Shown piece by piece: positions 34,406 to 46,058 of a DNA stretch of 64,000 bases. The position numbers and the translations under genes are program-made. The stretch's first letter is position 1. Each line of letters begins with the position of its first letter. The DNA comes from Venturia oleaginea (lineage: Eukaryota; Ascomycota; Dothideomycetes; Venturiales; Venturiaceae). The notes beneath the pieces are model-generated. The model searched no databases. It was not told the DNA's origin and saw nothing but the letters and a program-made list of their open reading frames with translations. The stretch spans positions 372,001 to 436,000 of the forward strand of contig JABMLP010000017.1 in NCBI GenBank assembly GCA_013176395.1. Reading direction: 5' to 3'.

Positions 34406-36204
34406 GACAGATATCGTCTCTGTACCTTTCGCGTACAATTCTTTCGGACTCGTATCGATTTCGGTGGATTTTTGGCGATCTGATTTTTCAAACTTGATAG
34501 ATGTTCATCGACATCGAGCAGGGTGTGAGGGACTTGTATGTCAACTGTATTGTCTTCATTATCGTTCTAACTGCCTGTACCAATAATAGCTCAAGAATTG
34601 ATCCGTCCACTGGAAACTGCCTCACATGTGCCCCTGACTCGAATTGGTTTTCCAATGATGCTCAGCCAGGCCGACCTCTTATTGCCCTTCCACGAACAGA
34701 ATCCAGCAACGCGATTTGTAACTGGAGAAGAAACGGAGATGAAACTCTGGCAAAATCCTAGTTACTGCTCGATAATTCGTCGAGCAGAGTTTGAATCGAA
34801 AGCCCCCCAGTCAAACGGGAGAATGCTACCAAGGTGTTTGGAAAACTCACTGAACAGCGCACGTGTTCTGACAACCTAGTCGCCCCTACCTTCCCTCGAT
34901 GAAAATTAGAATCCAAAAACGCCGCTCCATTCAAGGATCTTCAAAATCTCATGCCGGAAGTGCAATATCCATCGATCCCTCCATCACGACTAGACCGAGT
35001 ATACTCAAAAGTCCCATAAAAGGCAGGACGAGCCGCCTCATATCTCATACCCATCGACCTGATGTATCCTCGCGAACGCGGAGCTTAAATCGATTCTAGC
35101 GCTTGCAGATCCCAGATCAGTCTATCAAGACTCGGATCAAATTGACAGCGAATTTGACAAATCCCATCAAGGGATATAATGGTTAAGTGACACCGCCACT
35201 GCCACCGCTGATGCTATCGAGGTCGCTCACTCTTAAATTAAAGTACTAAGGTGGGGATCTAGTCAACCGTTGACTGATGGTGCAGGAAGTGTCGAAGACA
35301 GGAGCTAAACCAACCTGCTGACTGGAGGAGAAGAAAAGGGAAAAGGAGAAGCCATTGTTGGATGGATGGATGAATGAATGAGACCACAGAACAGGAGAGA
35401 CGCAGCTAAATGTAGTCCACGAGAGAGCCCGACCATACATTCCCCCATATGAAAATGAGCATGTCCGCGATCTTCGAGTCATGAATTTAGCTTGTCCATG
35501 CCGTATGGGTGCTCAATATGGAATGACGGAAGGGGTTAACCTCTACTGGGACTGAAGCACGTGGAACATGGCGAGATCAATTCCAGAATGACCTCTGGAC
35601 AAAATACTTCCGTTCTGGTGCGCAAGATTCACTGGGAGCGAAGCCAGCTTTTGCCCGAGGATTGACAGCCAAAGGAGTTGAAATGGTGTTGGAGGAACGG
35701 ACTAAGCATTGCATTTAGCAATCTGACGAATTGCTTTATATCTTTCAATCCCGCTTAAAATCGTTCATTTGTTAAGCAGATCGTGTCTCGCTTTTCAAAT
35801 AGCGAACCTTTTGATCTTACACGGATCCGAATGGTGCCTGCAAACAATGTCGCAAACTCGCTGGCTGTAGAGCGGAACGCACGATGACATGCTTAGCGAC
35901 ATTTCCCACCCGTTATCCGGGGTTGAAAATTTGGAGTAGAGACATGTTGTGCGACCACATTCCGCGCTCCCCTGGTTTGCAAGACGGCAATGTGGCATCG
36001 TAGCTTTCATGTCTCTTCGCGGTGAGGTCCATCGGACGTGCTTCGTTGATCGTCTCGAGCGACTCCGTTTCTCAACGAACCAGCCTGAGGAATTGTAATT
36101 CCTGATCTATCGAGCTTGGGCTGCAAATTTATCGCCAAAACCACCCAAACCTCCACGCCGCTCTATGTATATCCAACAATCACCCACGCAATTCAGAAAT
36201 CGAA
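34406..36204. other. Gene-poor region
   Basis: About 1.8 kb without a convincing gene. Short overlapping frames at 34404-34761, 34598-34879 and 34899-35099 on the plus strand have no domains. No repeat or RNA gene was recognised. Confidence 0.45.
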
Positions 36205-38045
36205 TTACTTCCTCAAGAACATTCCAAACACTTCGTTATCCGTTTCTTCAGAGTAAGGATACCTGATCTCTTTCAAGAACTTCTCCAGCTCGCTCCTCTC
36301 GCCCTCGGGACACTGAATACCAGCAAGGACTTTTCCCACATCTCCTCCATAATTTCGGTAATGGAACAGACTGATATTGAAACCCGGCTGTAATGTAGTG
36401 AGAAATTTGTATAGAGCACCACCACGTTCTGGAAACTCGAATGAAAACAGCTTTTCGTTTTCGACAGCGCTACGACCACCTACAAGATACCTGATGTGAG
36501 ATTTTGCAAGCTCGTTCTCAGATAGGTCGGTTGCTTTCATGCCAGCGGCTTCAAGACGGGTCAACAGGGTAGAAAGTTCTAGATCTCGTCGAGCAGCGGC
36601 AAATTCGACACCGAGCATTATGTTTGCTGAATCCGCGTGCGCGTAGCGGTAGTTGAACTCTGTTACGTTGTGAGGATTGATTGTGTCAATAAGTTTCGCA
36701 AATGAACCTGGTTTTTCGGGGATGATGACGGAGAGAAGAGCCTCCTTCTTCTCGCCAAGAGCGGCGCGTTCTGCAACGAATCTTAAGCGGTCGAAATTCA
36801 TGTTCGCACCTGATGCGATGGCGACGAGACCTCTATGAGCATTGATGCTCGTGGATGGGTTAGATGCCACATATTTTTTCAGTCCTGCCAGAGAAAGAGC
36901 GCCAGCTGGCTCCAGAATAGATCTCGTGTCCTCAAAGACGTCCTTAATAGCGGCGCAGATCTCATCCGTAGTCACCTGAATGACATCGTCGACCACTTCC
37001 ATACACAAACGGAATGTTTCCTCTCCGAGTGTCTTGACTGCGGCGCCATCTGCAAACAATCCAACTTCTTTGAGAACGACGCGTCGTTTTTGCTGTAACG
37101 ATTGGACCATGGCGTTCGCGTCAAAAGTTTCCACGCCAATGATCTTGACGTGTGGTGCTATGCGCTTGATGTATGTACCAATGCCTGCAATAAGACCTCC
37201 ACCTCCTACACAGCAAAATATAGCTTCTAGATCTTGCAAGTTTGTCTGCCTGAGGATTTCCATGCCAATGGTACCCTGGCCAGCAATAACGTATGGGTCA
37301 TCGAAAGGCGGGATCTGTGTGAGGCCATTGCTCTTTTCCAGCTCTATCGCTTTTTCTTTAGCTTCGTCGAAGTCGGCGCCGTGTAAGACTACGAAGCCTC
37401 CTAATCGCGAAACGTTGGTATGCTTGATGGTAGGCGTGCCCATGGGCATAACGATAGTGGCTGGGATTTTGAGCTTTCGCGCTGAATATGCCACTCCTTG
37501 TGCGTGGTTCCCTAGGAACTATTATGGTCTTTTCGGCACAAAAAAAGTCAACTGTCCATACCGGCAGAACATGCTACGACACCTTTCCACCTGTCGCTGC
37601 GTTCCAAATGGGCCATCTTGTTGTATGCGCCGCGCAACTTGAAGCTGAACACGGGCTGTAAATCCTCCCTCTTGAGCAAGACATTACAGCCAAGTCTAGA
37701 GGTTAAGTTGGTGGCATGGGTAAGAGGAGTCTCGGTGACGACTTCGTAGACACGGGAAGTGAGGATGAGTCGCAAGTACTACTCAGCTCGTCAGAGGCAA
37801 TTACTTGAAGCGGGTTCGGATCAGAATCTTGGTACATCTGGATAGCCATTTGGGAGCAGGAAGTCATCCGGGACGGCTTGCTGGGCTTTCTGTTTGGCGT
37901 CTTGCGAAGGAGGTGATGGATTGGCGGTGTACTCTGTCAATGAGAAGCCGCTGGACAAAGGCGTACGTGGGGTCTGGACACCACTGTAGAGACCATTTGC
38001 TTGTGGGTTCTCCGGAGTGGAAGGTCGTTCGATCGGGACTACCAT
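36205..38045 (-). CDS. ILV1: Threonine dehydratase (isoleucine biosynthesis)
   Basis: Three exons, 38045-37836, 37778-37562 and 37511-36205, with introns of 57 and 50 nt, give about 577 residues. The enzyme deaminates threonine to 2-oxobutyrate, the first committed step of isoleucine synthesis, in mitochondria. The PLP Lys lies in SFKLRGAYN near residue 117, followed by AGNHAQGVA across the second splice junction and the glycine loop CVGGGGL. After the catalytic domain (to about residue 390) come two ACT-like regulatory regions (EKPGSFAKL and [11 protein letters not shown]), the site of isoleucine feedback inhibition in the family. The first 60 residues are Pro/Ser/Thr-rich and form a weak presequence, so translation could begin in an unseen upstream exon. 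The length and domain order match fungal ILV1. Confidence 0.93.
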
Positions 38046-39074
38046 TGCTGTTGATATGGGACTATGGGAGCCACGGTTATGTCGCCTTTCTATGTTTGCG
38101 ATCAGAAATTATGTGCGAAGTCGGAGCCATTCAAGGGGCATCACTTCTGCTCCGGTGTACACAAAACGAGTTTGGCGCTAAAAACGGAGTTTAGCTTTTA
38201 CAGGCGGGAACTAAGCCTACTGAAGTCTAGAAGTTACCTATCAGCGTCAACTTCCGCTTTGCTAAGGAGCTTACTTTGTGTACTGTACACCGGCGCAAAA
38301 GCGATTACTCTCTGTCATATCCACTTCACCATCCCCATCAACAACACCCATCACTATACTCAAATTTCATATCAAGCCTGTCACCATCATGACCCCGCCG
38401 TACGATCCATCCCTCACATCTTGACGGATAGCCTAACTAACATACGGACATCTTCGTACCCTGTCCAGAAAGTCATTTGATCACGTAGCCTTTATCTCAG
38501 AGCACAATGTCGCATGTCTGGGACGAGCTATTAAATTCTCCTCGGGGATCACATCCCTCTAGCTCTCCAAATCGTGTACCGGGCCAAGTCGGCTCAGAGA
38601 TGATCTGAGATCTGATAGGATCTTTTACGATTAGATCCTTTTATGAATCGATACTCCATCACACGGGCGAGACGCTGGCAGAATCGAACCCGGGAATCGA
38701 GCAACACCGACGGCATGAAGATTTCTGCTAGCCCTGGATGTCACTGGAGCTTGTATTGATCACCGCGATGCTTTGTAGTGCAGTGTGTTGCATGATGCCT
38801 GCCTCCACCATGACATCGTTGTAATGTCCTTCTTCTAATTGGTCAATCCGTGTCTATGTACTCGTGCGTTCCTTCACCTTCTCATTAGATGTTGGTAAAG
38901 TTAATCTGATCAAGAGATACGCTCACAGTCTATAAGAAGTGCCACTTCTCTCGCCATCGTAATGTCTTCTTTGAAAATTCATACATCTATTCACTGTAAC
39001 ACCGTCAAAAATCAATCCCCCTCCCGTTATAATATATTTTCTCAAGCATATCGCTCACTTGTCATCTCGTCAAC
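38046..39074. other. Divergent promoter region of ILV1 and the iron transporter
   Basis: A 1029-base region between two genes that face away. A GATA-type site (ATCTGATAGG, about 38610-38619) and a CCAAT box on the minus strand (38838-38842) lie upstream of the transporter; they resemble elements used for iron control in ascomycetes, but such motifs are short and common. An AT-rich TATAATATA lies at about 39026-39034. Confidence 0.4.
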
Positions 39075-40008
39075 ATGTTCAATTCTGTCGTCAGGAAGCT
39101 CCGTACCAAAGTGGTTACAGGTGGCTTGGAGAAAGACACAGGGTCCATGAGTACAGCGGGCATATCAACATCTACGAAGCATGCAGAGCCGCACTCGAAG
39201 GTGGGCGACTTCATGCGTGATGCTATCCTCGGATTCGCAGATGGCCTCACTGTTCCTTTTGCCTTAACGGCAGGTCTCTCAGCGTATATATCCCCAACTC
39301 TAGGATAATGTTAATCAAGGATCTAATATCACTTCTAGCGTTGGCTCGATACGTATCGTCATTGTTGGAGGTCTTGCCGAGCTCTTCGCCGGCGCAATTT
39401 CCATGGGCCTCGGGGCATGGCTGGCTGTACAGTCTGACAAGCATGCTTACTATGTTAAAGAAGCTCGTGAGAAGCGCGAGGTTCAGCAATGCCCCGATAA
39501 AGAAGAGGAAGAAATTTACGAGATCTTCGAGCAGTACCACATTTCGCGAGCGTCAAGCAAAGGTGTAGTCGACGCCTTGAAAGTCAATCCAGATATCTGG
39601 GTGCAGGTATACACACCTTCTTCCACTGCTAAAGCATGACCTAACGAACATCGTTGCTCACAGTTTATGATGGATTTCGAGCTCAAACTCGAGCGCCCGA
39701 ACAGTCACAAAGCCTGGATAAGTGCTCTCGTCATCTCAGTCGCATATTTCCTCGGTGGCTTGTTACCCATGATCCCATACTTCATCTACAAGAACATACA
39801 GCACGCCTTGTACACCAGCATTGGTATCTCTGTCGTGGTACTCATCATATTCGGCTACGTAAAGGCAATCGTTATCGGACAGAAGAAAAGACATGCCGTA
39901 TACTCGGCCATACAAATGCTTGCCATCGGTACGCTCGCTGCAGGTGCAAGTTACGGTATAGTCACCGGGGTCAATGCATCGAGCATTGGTGGTGGACCGC
40001 GTAATTGA
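39075..40008 (+). CDS. CCC1/VIT1-family vacuolar iron/manganese transporter
   Basis: Three exons, 39075-39283, 39339-39606 and 39664-40008, with introns of 55 and 57 nt, give about 273 residues. The family carries Fe2+ and Mn2+ into the vacuole in exchange for protons and protects against iron overload. The conserved first helix DAILGFADGLTVPFALTAGLS is split here as DAILGFADGL and PFALTAGLS; it is followed by AELFAGAISMGLGAWLA, an acidic cytosolic metal-binding stretch (EEEEIYEIFEQY), FMMDFELKLE, and three C-terminal helices starting AWISALVISVAYFLGG. Five membrane segments are visible, as in plant VIT1. The product ends shortly after the last helix. It converges with a secreted CFEM gene, 158 bases away. 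Confidence 0.93.
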
Positions 40009-40166
40009 GTCGGCATTTGGCATTACACTGACATCCGTGGCATTTCTTCAGCAATAGCAGAGCAGTAACAACAATCTCAGTCCCTCAGCCCAATCCAATC
40101 TAATCCAATCCATTCTGATCCATATCAATCCTGCCCTTATATATTTCACATCTTCATATCTTCCAT

Positions 40167-40513
40167 CTAAGCCCCCTCAACGCACCTACAAACCTCCTGA
40201 ACGTTCGTGACAACGTCCAACGCCTTATCTCCACAATGATCGATGACGCAGCCCGATGCGGCGCTTTGAACTTGACTTTTCTTGTCGCAGAGGCATTTGA
40301 AGTCGTGTTCGTCTTTGCAGCCGATTTTGCTGAAGAGGGCCGGGGTCATGCAGGCTACCTAAATTGCGCGGGTCAGCATGATGGGGTGATGTAAGAGAAG
40401 TGAAGACGTACAGAGCATGCTGGGACTTGAGCGGCAATGGCTTCGCAATCGGCTGCTATGGTGAAGGCTGCGAATAGGCTTCCGCTTAGGAGAAGGAGGG
40501 TTTGGAGTTGCAT
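40167..40513 (-). CDS. Small secreted CFEM-domain protein
   Basis: Two exons, 40513-40412 and 40358-40167, with a 53-nt intron, give 97 residues. A signal peptide (MQLQTLLLLSGSLFAAF) is followed by one compact Cys-rich domain. Spacing of the Cys residues (VPACS, then GC, DFKCLC, GC, HC, EVCRC) fits the CFEM domain, with the Asp before the KCLC block that binds heme iron in Candida Csa2/Rbt5. Ten Cys are present, two more than the usual eight. There is no Ser/Thr-rich tail or GPI signal, so it should be a free secreted protein. Known CFEM proteins capture heme, adhere, or act as effectors in plant pathogens; which applies here is unknown. Confidence 0.88.
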
Positions 40514-40795
40514 TGTGTTTGAGGATTGTAGTCTTCTGGTAGCGTATTATGAAGTAGGGGAATGGGCGAATGGGGCATTATGTCCTTTTAAGGCCTTACA
40601 GATTTGCTTGTGGTATCAAGAGGGTTGGTTGGAACGTTTGTTTCTATGGGAAGGTTTCCAGATACGCTCAATTGATGAATCATGACTCCAACGTTACAAC
40701 GTCGTCAAATAAACACGACAGGTATGGTGAAGCACTTCACCTTTTTGCCCAATACGCCGTACGCCGTCCACCGTCTACCGACCACCGTCCATCAC

Positions 40796-42522
40796 TCACA
40801 GCTCATCTTTATCCCCCGAGGATTTCTCAGCTTTCTCATTGAGTCTAAAATATCCACCAGACAGCCCGCCTTTCGTAAATACGCCCTCCGGATCAAGCTT
40901 CCTCTGCAACGCCTTCAACGTCTTCAAATTATCCTCACCATATCCCGGGTAGATATCCTCAGCCTGCCAATCCTCGGCATAATTAATGTACTTATAAGGA
41001 TGCCACAGCCCCATCTCTTTTGCCTTCTCCTCACTCCGTCTAACAATGGCCTTCACCGTCTCAAAAATAAGCGCATCATCTTCCGCACGATCCCACGTCC
41101 ACGACTGCAAACTAATCACAAGCGGTCCATCCGACTCCTTCAAACCGAGGCTATTCCCCCCTCGCAACGACATCTTGGACCTGGCTTGCTTGGAAATAGG
41201 TTGCAAAGGCATAAAGGCAACGATTCCAGGTACATGCTTCACCTTCTCCACTTCCTCCTCCATGATCTCAAACAAGGCTATATCGATTTCCTCCGTGGGC
41301 CGATAGGTAAATGTATTAAACGTATTCCTCTTCCCATCGGGACTCGTCTTCGCGATACCCTCCGTAACCTCGGACATGGGCATTATTGTCTGGATATCAG
41401 TACCCTCCATAGGTAACGTTTCGATGCCCTTGTACTGCTCGAAGACAGCCGGCCATGTCTCGTTTGAAAAGTGATTGGTGTGATAATGTTGGATGATGGC
41501 CAGGGACATGTTGTACATACCAACGTAACCAAAGACGTCGTAGCCACCTGTGTCGAAGTCTTCGTTGACACCTTTGGTGACCCATTGAAGGCGTGCTTTT
41601 CGTAGAGCGGGTACTTTGTCCCAGCTATATGTTTGGCTAGAGCTCCAGATGCCGAGAGGATTAGGGAGAGGGATTGTGGTCATGGTGAAGGAGGTTATGA
41701 TTCCGAAATTGCCTGATCCAGCACCTTTGAGCGCTTTCAGAAGGTCAGGGTGTTGCGTTTCGGAGACTGTTGTTATCTCTCCGCCCGGAAGGACAATTTC
41801 GAAGGAGAGGACATTGTCGCAGGCGAACCCGTGGCGACCTGAGAAGAAGGAGATGCCACCTTGATCACATGATTAATCAATGACCACCATATATTGGAGC
41901 TGTGAGGACACTTACCACCCAAAATCACACCTCCAACACCAACAGTCGCCACTCTCCCGCCCACAACCGTCAAACTGTTCTCTTCAAGCGTTCGATAAAC
42001 CCTGGCCCACCGGTTTCCAGCACCAATAGTCACACTCTTCTTATCCCCAGCAAGTGCAATTTCATCCAATCGAACGAGGTCAATAGTAACTCCACCATCG
42101 GCATTACTAGCCCCAGCAAATCGAGCATGCCCACCGCTTTTGACCGCAAAGTGACACCCGTTCTCCTTCACCGTCTTCAATACCTCGACCACATCCTGCG
42201 CAGACGTAGGTTCAACACGACAAGCAGGCGTGACTTCCTGTTTCGCGTCCCACATTGAGAATTTGCCCGATTTAGCGAGGAAGACCTGAGCGGACAGTTT
42301 TGATTGCAGTTCCGCGCACTGATTTCCTCTTGGTCAGGATTCTGAAGTCTTGCAAGACTCAGGAGGTCAACTTACAGCTTTCTCACAATTCCTCGCATCC
42401 GCGCTTATTCCGACCTTTTCTCTAAGCACATCTGGTGGTATAGGAGGACCCCCAACTTGACCCTTACTTAAACCCGTCAACAAAGTCACCGTCAGGCTCG
42501 TCGCCAGCAAAATCCGTGCCAT
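40796..42522 (-). CDS. Secreted bicovalent-FAD oxidoreductase (BBE-like) ending KDEL
   Basis: Three exons, 42522-42376, 42318-41916 and 41859-40796, with introns of 57 and 56 nt, give about 537 residues. A signal peptide (MARILLATSLTVTLLTG) leads to a PCMH-type FAD-binding domain with VKSGGHARFAG (His that binds FAD covalently, near residue 113) and GRHGFACDNV (Cys, near 197). The C-terminal BBE domain ends around YINYAEDW and the PEGVFTKGG block. This is the berberine-bridge-enzyme/glucooligosaccharide oxidase family, which oxidises sugars or secondary metabolites and makes hydrogen peroxide. The last four residues are KDEL, an ER-retrieval signal that is unusual in this family. The second intron appears to end in AAG. 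Substrate is unknown. Confidence 0.88.
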
Positions 42523-43588
42523 TGTGCTGTAAAAGATATGCTATGACCAGGAGGAAGGAAGATGGCTTATTTTATACTTGATAACGAGGTTGTCGTTTCT
42601 GCTTATGCTTGGCACTCAGGCCTTCTCAGCTGGCTCCACTACAGGCTGATAACCATATTGCGTATCTTATTGGATGGAAGATGAAAACCTCGGTACGACA
42701 CATCACACATCCAAGCTCTAAAGGGGTAGCCCGAAAGCATGTATGACATTATTTCATGGATGCTCGGAAGCCTCGGATTCTCGCTGTTGTATGGAGGTGG
42801 CAGTGCGTCGTGTCATGCAAGGGTTCCAGGTGGTCGGCGGAAATGTCTCGTGATATATCGAGATAATTCTGTACAGTCTAGTTGTGCGCTTTGTCATTGG
42901 CAAAAAAGGATCATTCTGTCCCTGGCTTGAATCGCGCTTACGGTTTCACTAGGGAGGAAGAAAGGGGAAGAAGACAAAATGAAGAAAGTGAGTCCACCGA
43001 GAAAAGGCCGCGCAAAACTTGAAGTCCAACATCAGGCTTGCAATGATCTAGAAAAACAAAGCCAAAGACATCAAAGGCGAAAACAATAAATTCCAAGACT
43101 GATAACGCGAAACGGGTATCTATATCAAAAAATTCATCCCACATTCCAGCACGACCTCAGGATGCATTAATTACTACAGACTACCATTGTACGGTGTATC
43201 TCCATCCACCTCCCACTAAGACAAGAACGCAGCAAAACAACATCAGATAAAGCCATACATTAACAAATCGTACAAATCATACCCAATTCAGCGCTGATAA
43301 CCACAGGCATATGGTTCGAAACGTAAAGATGATAAGATAAAATGATGATAAATGGAAAGGGGAGATAGTATGGGTCCTAGCCTAGCCTCACGAGCGTGTA
43401 GTATCCAGCGTGAAGTGATTGTGCAAATATGAGCAGTTTCCCGAACTGTGCTTTGCAAGCAAGCTTGTAGATTACGAATAGAGAGGTAATCGCTCCTGCG
43501 TCTCCTGGTCATCCACTGTCTGAGATTGAATATTGCATTCGATTTTCACCTCCTTTTATGATTGTACGGGTTCGCTGGTGCGAGGCAC
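42523..43588. other. Intergenic region with TATA box
   Basis: About 1.07 kb. On the minus strand TATAAAAT (42569-42576) lies 47 bases before the flavoprotein start. The rest shows no gene; 42950-43130 is A-rich. Confidence 0.5.
42569..42576 (-). promoter_or_regulatory. TATA box of the KDEL flavoprotein gene
   Basis: TATAAAAT on the minus strand, about 47 bases upstream of the start codon; a good match to a fungal TATA element in the expected place. Confidence 0.45.
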
Positions 43589-44381
43589 TCAGAAGAGCGC
43601 GGCTATGACACTAACGGTTCCGGCAACCATCAGTCCTGAGAAGCTCATCCCCAAGCTGGAGGCTGCACCCTCAAATTTGACTGGAGCCTTGGCCGTGGTG
43701 CTTGCGATTGGGTAGGTGCCAGTGCCAGTGCCAGTGGCAGCGGCGACCTTGATAGCCGAAGTGACATTCTTCACAGAGAAGGAAGATGGGACGGCATAGG
43801 TGTACGCGGTTGATGTGGCGGAGGTAGAGATCTTTGTCTCGGAGACACTGCTTGACGCGGGGCTTGAGTAGTGGGAGCTGGAAGACGAGGTTGAGGAGGA
43901 GTATGCTGAGGAGCTGGATGAGCTATGAGCAGCAGTGCAAGACTCTGCGTCTTGTCCCTGTTTCGAGCGTTAATATACAAGTTCCCACACTCCATTCCGC
44001 GTCGACTTACATTAGGGCAGCAGTAGTTTCCAGCAGAGCAACCAGAGCCATTTGGGCAAGCCCAGCTAGCACTGCAACAAGTCTGACCAGCGGTTGGGTC
44101 GTAGCAGAGGCGGTTCAGAGTGTCGGTCTTCTCACGGCCTATAAGAGAGCATTAGGATATGCGGTGGAATCAAATACAGATGACACAGCGTACACGTGGT
44201 ATAACCAGGGCCGAATGCATCCGCGCAAGTGTTTCCAGTAGCGGTTTGGGTTCCAGGTTGGAACTGATATTGGCGTTTGTAGAGAGCAGAAACTCCATCC
44301 TCGAGGGATCGCTCATGGATAATAGTGGCCGTGACCGAACCCAAGAGGAGAGTAGAGAAAGCGACAGGTGTTGAACAGCAT
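43589..44381 (-). CDS. GPI-anchored Cys-rich secreted protein; possible frameshift in signal peptide
   Basis: Exons 44381-44194, 44138-44011 and 43957-43589 (introns 55 and 53 nt) give a protein of about 230 residues. The mature part has a Cys-rich module (RLCYDPTAGQTCC, ACPNGSGC, YCCPN), then a long Ser/Thr-rich stalk, and ends with AASSLG and a hydrophobic tail (SGLMVAGTVSVIAALF), a typical GPI-anchor signal. Similar proteins sit on fungal cell walls. The start is odd: the only nearby ATG (44381) is one base out of frame with the hydrophobic leader PVAFSTLLLGSVTA that follows. A single-base change near 44369 would give a perfect signal peptide. Either the gene carries a real frameshift, the base call is wrong, or an unseen start exists. 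Confidence 0.75.
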
Positions 44382-46058
44382 GATGAAAGAGAATGTAACG
44401 AGTGGACGGATTAATATATCCAGGAAAGAATAGAAATAGAGAAGGACGCAAGGTAGATTCTCGAAGATTGACCAGCGGTGGATCGACTTTGTATGTTCAC
44501 GATATCTAAAAAGAGCAAGAACAGGGCCTCACATGGGCGGCCATCAGTCTTTAATGCATGTCACAATGAAGCGAAATGAGATGTTCTCATGTCTGGTTCA
44601 CCGTGGGGTGTTCAAACCTGATAGCGGAATGCTACATGGCGACTCGAAGCGGCCCAAGCCTCATCTCCTGCTGCTCACTTCCCTGCCGATTCACCAGGCG
44701 CAGCCTCGAGACACGACGATAACTGGCGGCGGGAGGAGATGACAAGGCGCACATGCATGCTTGGTTGGGTTGTACGAGTCCGGCTCTAATCGTCGGCGAT
44801 TGTGATTCAAGCCGGACTGGTGAGCCAAGAACAGAGGCCTCATTGTCGCGGTGGTGATGAGTGGAATGGGGAGAGGAGGCCAGATTCCTATTCTTGGGTT
44901 GAGGCGGGTTGATTGGTGTGGGCTGTTTGTCGCAACCGTGAGGATCGTTTGCAGGTGGAGCAATGGGGAAATTGCTTCTTTCCTAGCCCGCCACTAAACA
45001 TCAACGGTCATGCATTTGTCAACAACAAGTTACCCAGCATCGTGAGCCATTTTCCTTCTTTCTTTCACCTCAAATTCACATCTCCGAGAGCACGCTAGAG
45101 TCACGAGGACAACCTTCGGAAACATGCAACAAGAGCATCGCATTCTCTTGCAAATCCAATTGTCATTCAAATCCTGCTCTTGCTCCTCCCTTACTGTCAC
45201 TAACAAGCCCTACATCTAACGTTTGATACCCTCCATTTTCGCCTCAACGTCGGCCTTTTATTTCCACCCTTCCAACTCTCTCCTCTCCCCTCGTTTCACA
45301 GACCTGATGCACACCGTTTCAATCTTCACGTGGTCTGCAAGCTCAAGCCACTCTATATCACCTCAACTGCCAGCCTCATGCTTGTACCTGCCTGAGATGC
45401 AGAATACTCCTCATCACACAAATTCAACTTGGGAATAATCTCCTCCAGAGCGTTTCATCAAGCAATATCTTCTGTCCAACGTAACCAAAACGGAGCGTGG
45501 AACTTGGTGGTACACGCCCTTGATTTGGAGGATACAAAGTATACCCGACTCGAACGACGGTTTCCGTGTTACCACAATCCATGATGAAGATCAGCCTAGG
45601 CTAGGACAAACCTTTTTTCCATTCCGTATCTGTATCACCAAGGTATGCCCGAAAGGGAAGAGATATGACGTAATGACTCATCGACAATCAGAAAAGCATC
45701 TCAAAATAAAAGACATGTCAAGCTGCTTCTGGTCGCCATCAACAGTAAATAATTGCTGACTGACTAGACAATTTTCATCAGCCGCGCCGCCATTGTGATA
45801 TCAATTGATCAGGTTCCTGAAAACACTCGCTCGCTATTTAGAAACCCGCTCCACCCTCGCATCTTCGTAGTAAAATCCAAGACGTTCCCTTTCTCCTCCT
45901 CCTCCTCCTCCTCAATTCCAATTCACCATACCCAGAATGTGCCAAAGCGCACTGCATATATCAAAAAGGAGGCCTTTGAGACTCCCGCCAAAAACCAATG
46001 TGCAAGAAACAAAGACGTCCAGCCCATTGTTAAAAATAGGGGAAACCCCCCACTTGTG
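44382..46058. other. Gene-poor region
   Basis: About 1.7 kb. A run of seven CTC trinucleotides occurs at about 45894-45914. Open frames such as 44533-44742, 45520-45759 and 45795-46136 have no recognisable domain. Confidence 0.45.

Noticed and set aside
38650..38760. tRNA-like B box (minus strand GGGTTCGATTC)
   Set aside because: The flanking bases do not pair into a T-stem, and no A box or acceptor stem could be fitted.
45894..45914. CTC trinucleotide run as a regulatory element
   Set aside because: Simple-sequence repeat with no gene in a suitable position; nothing supports a role.
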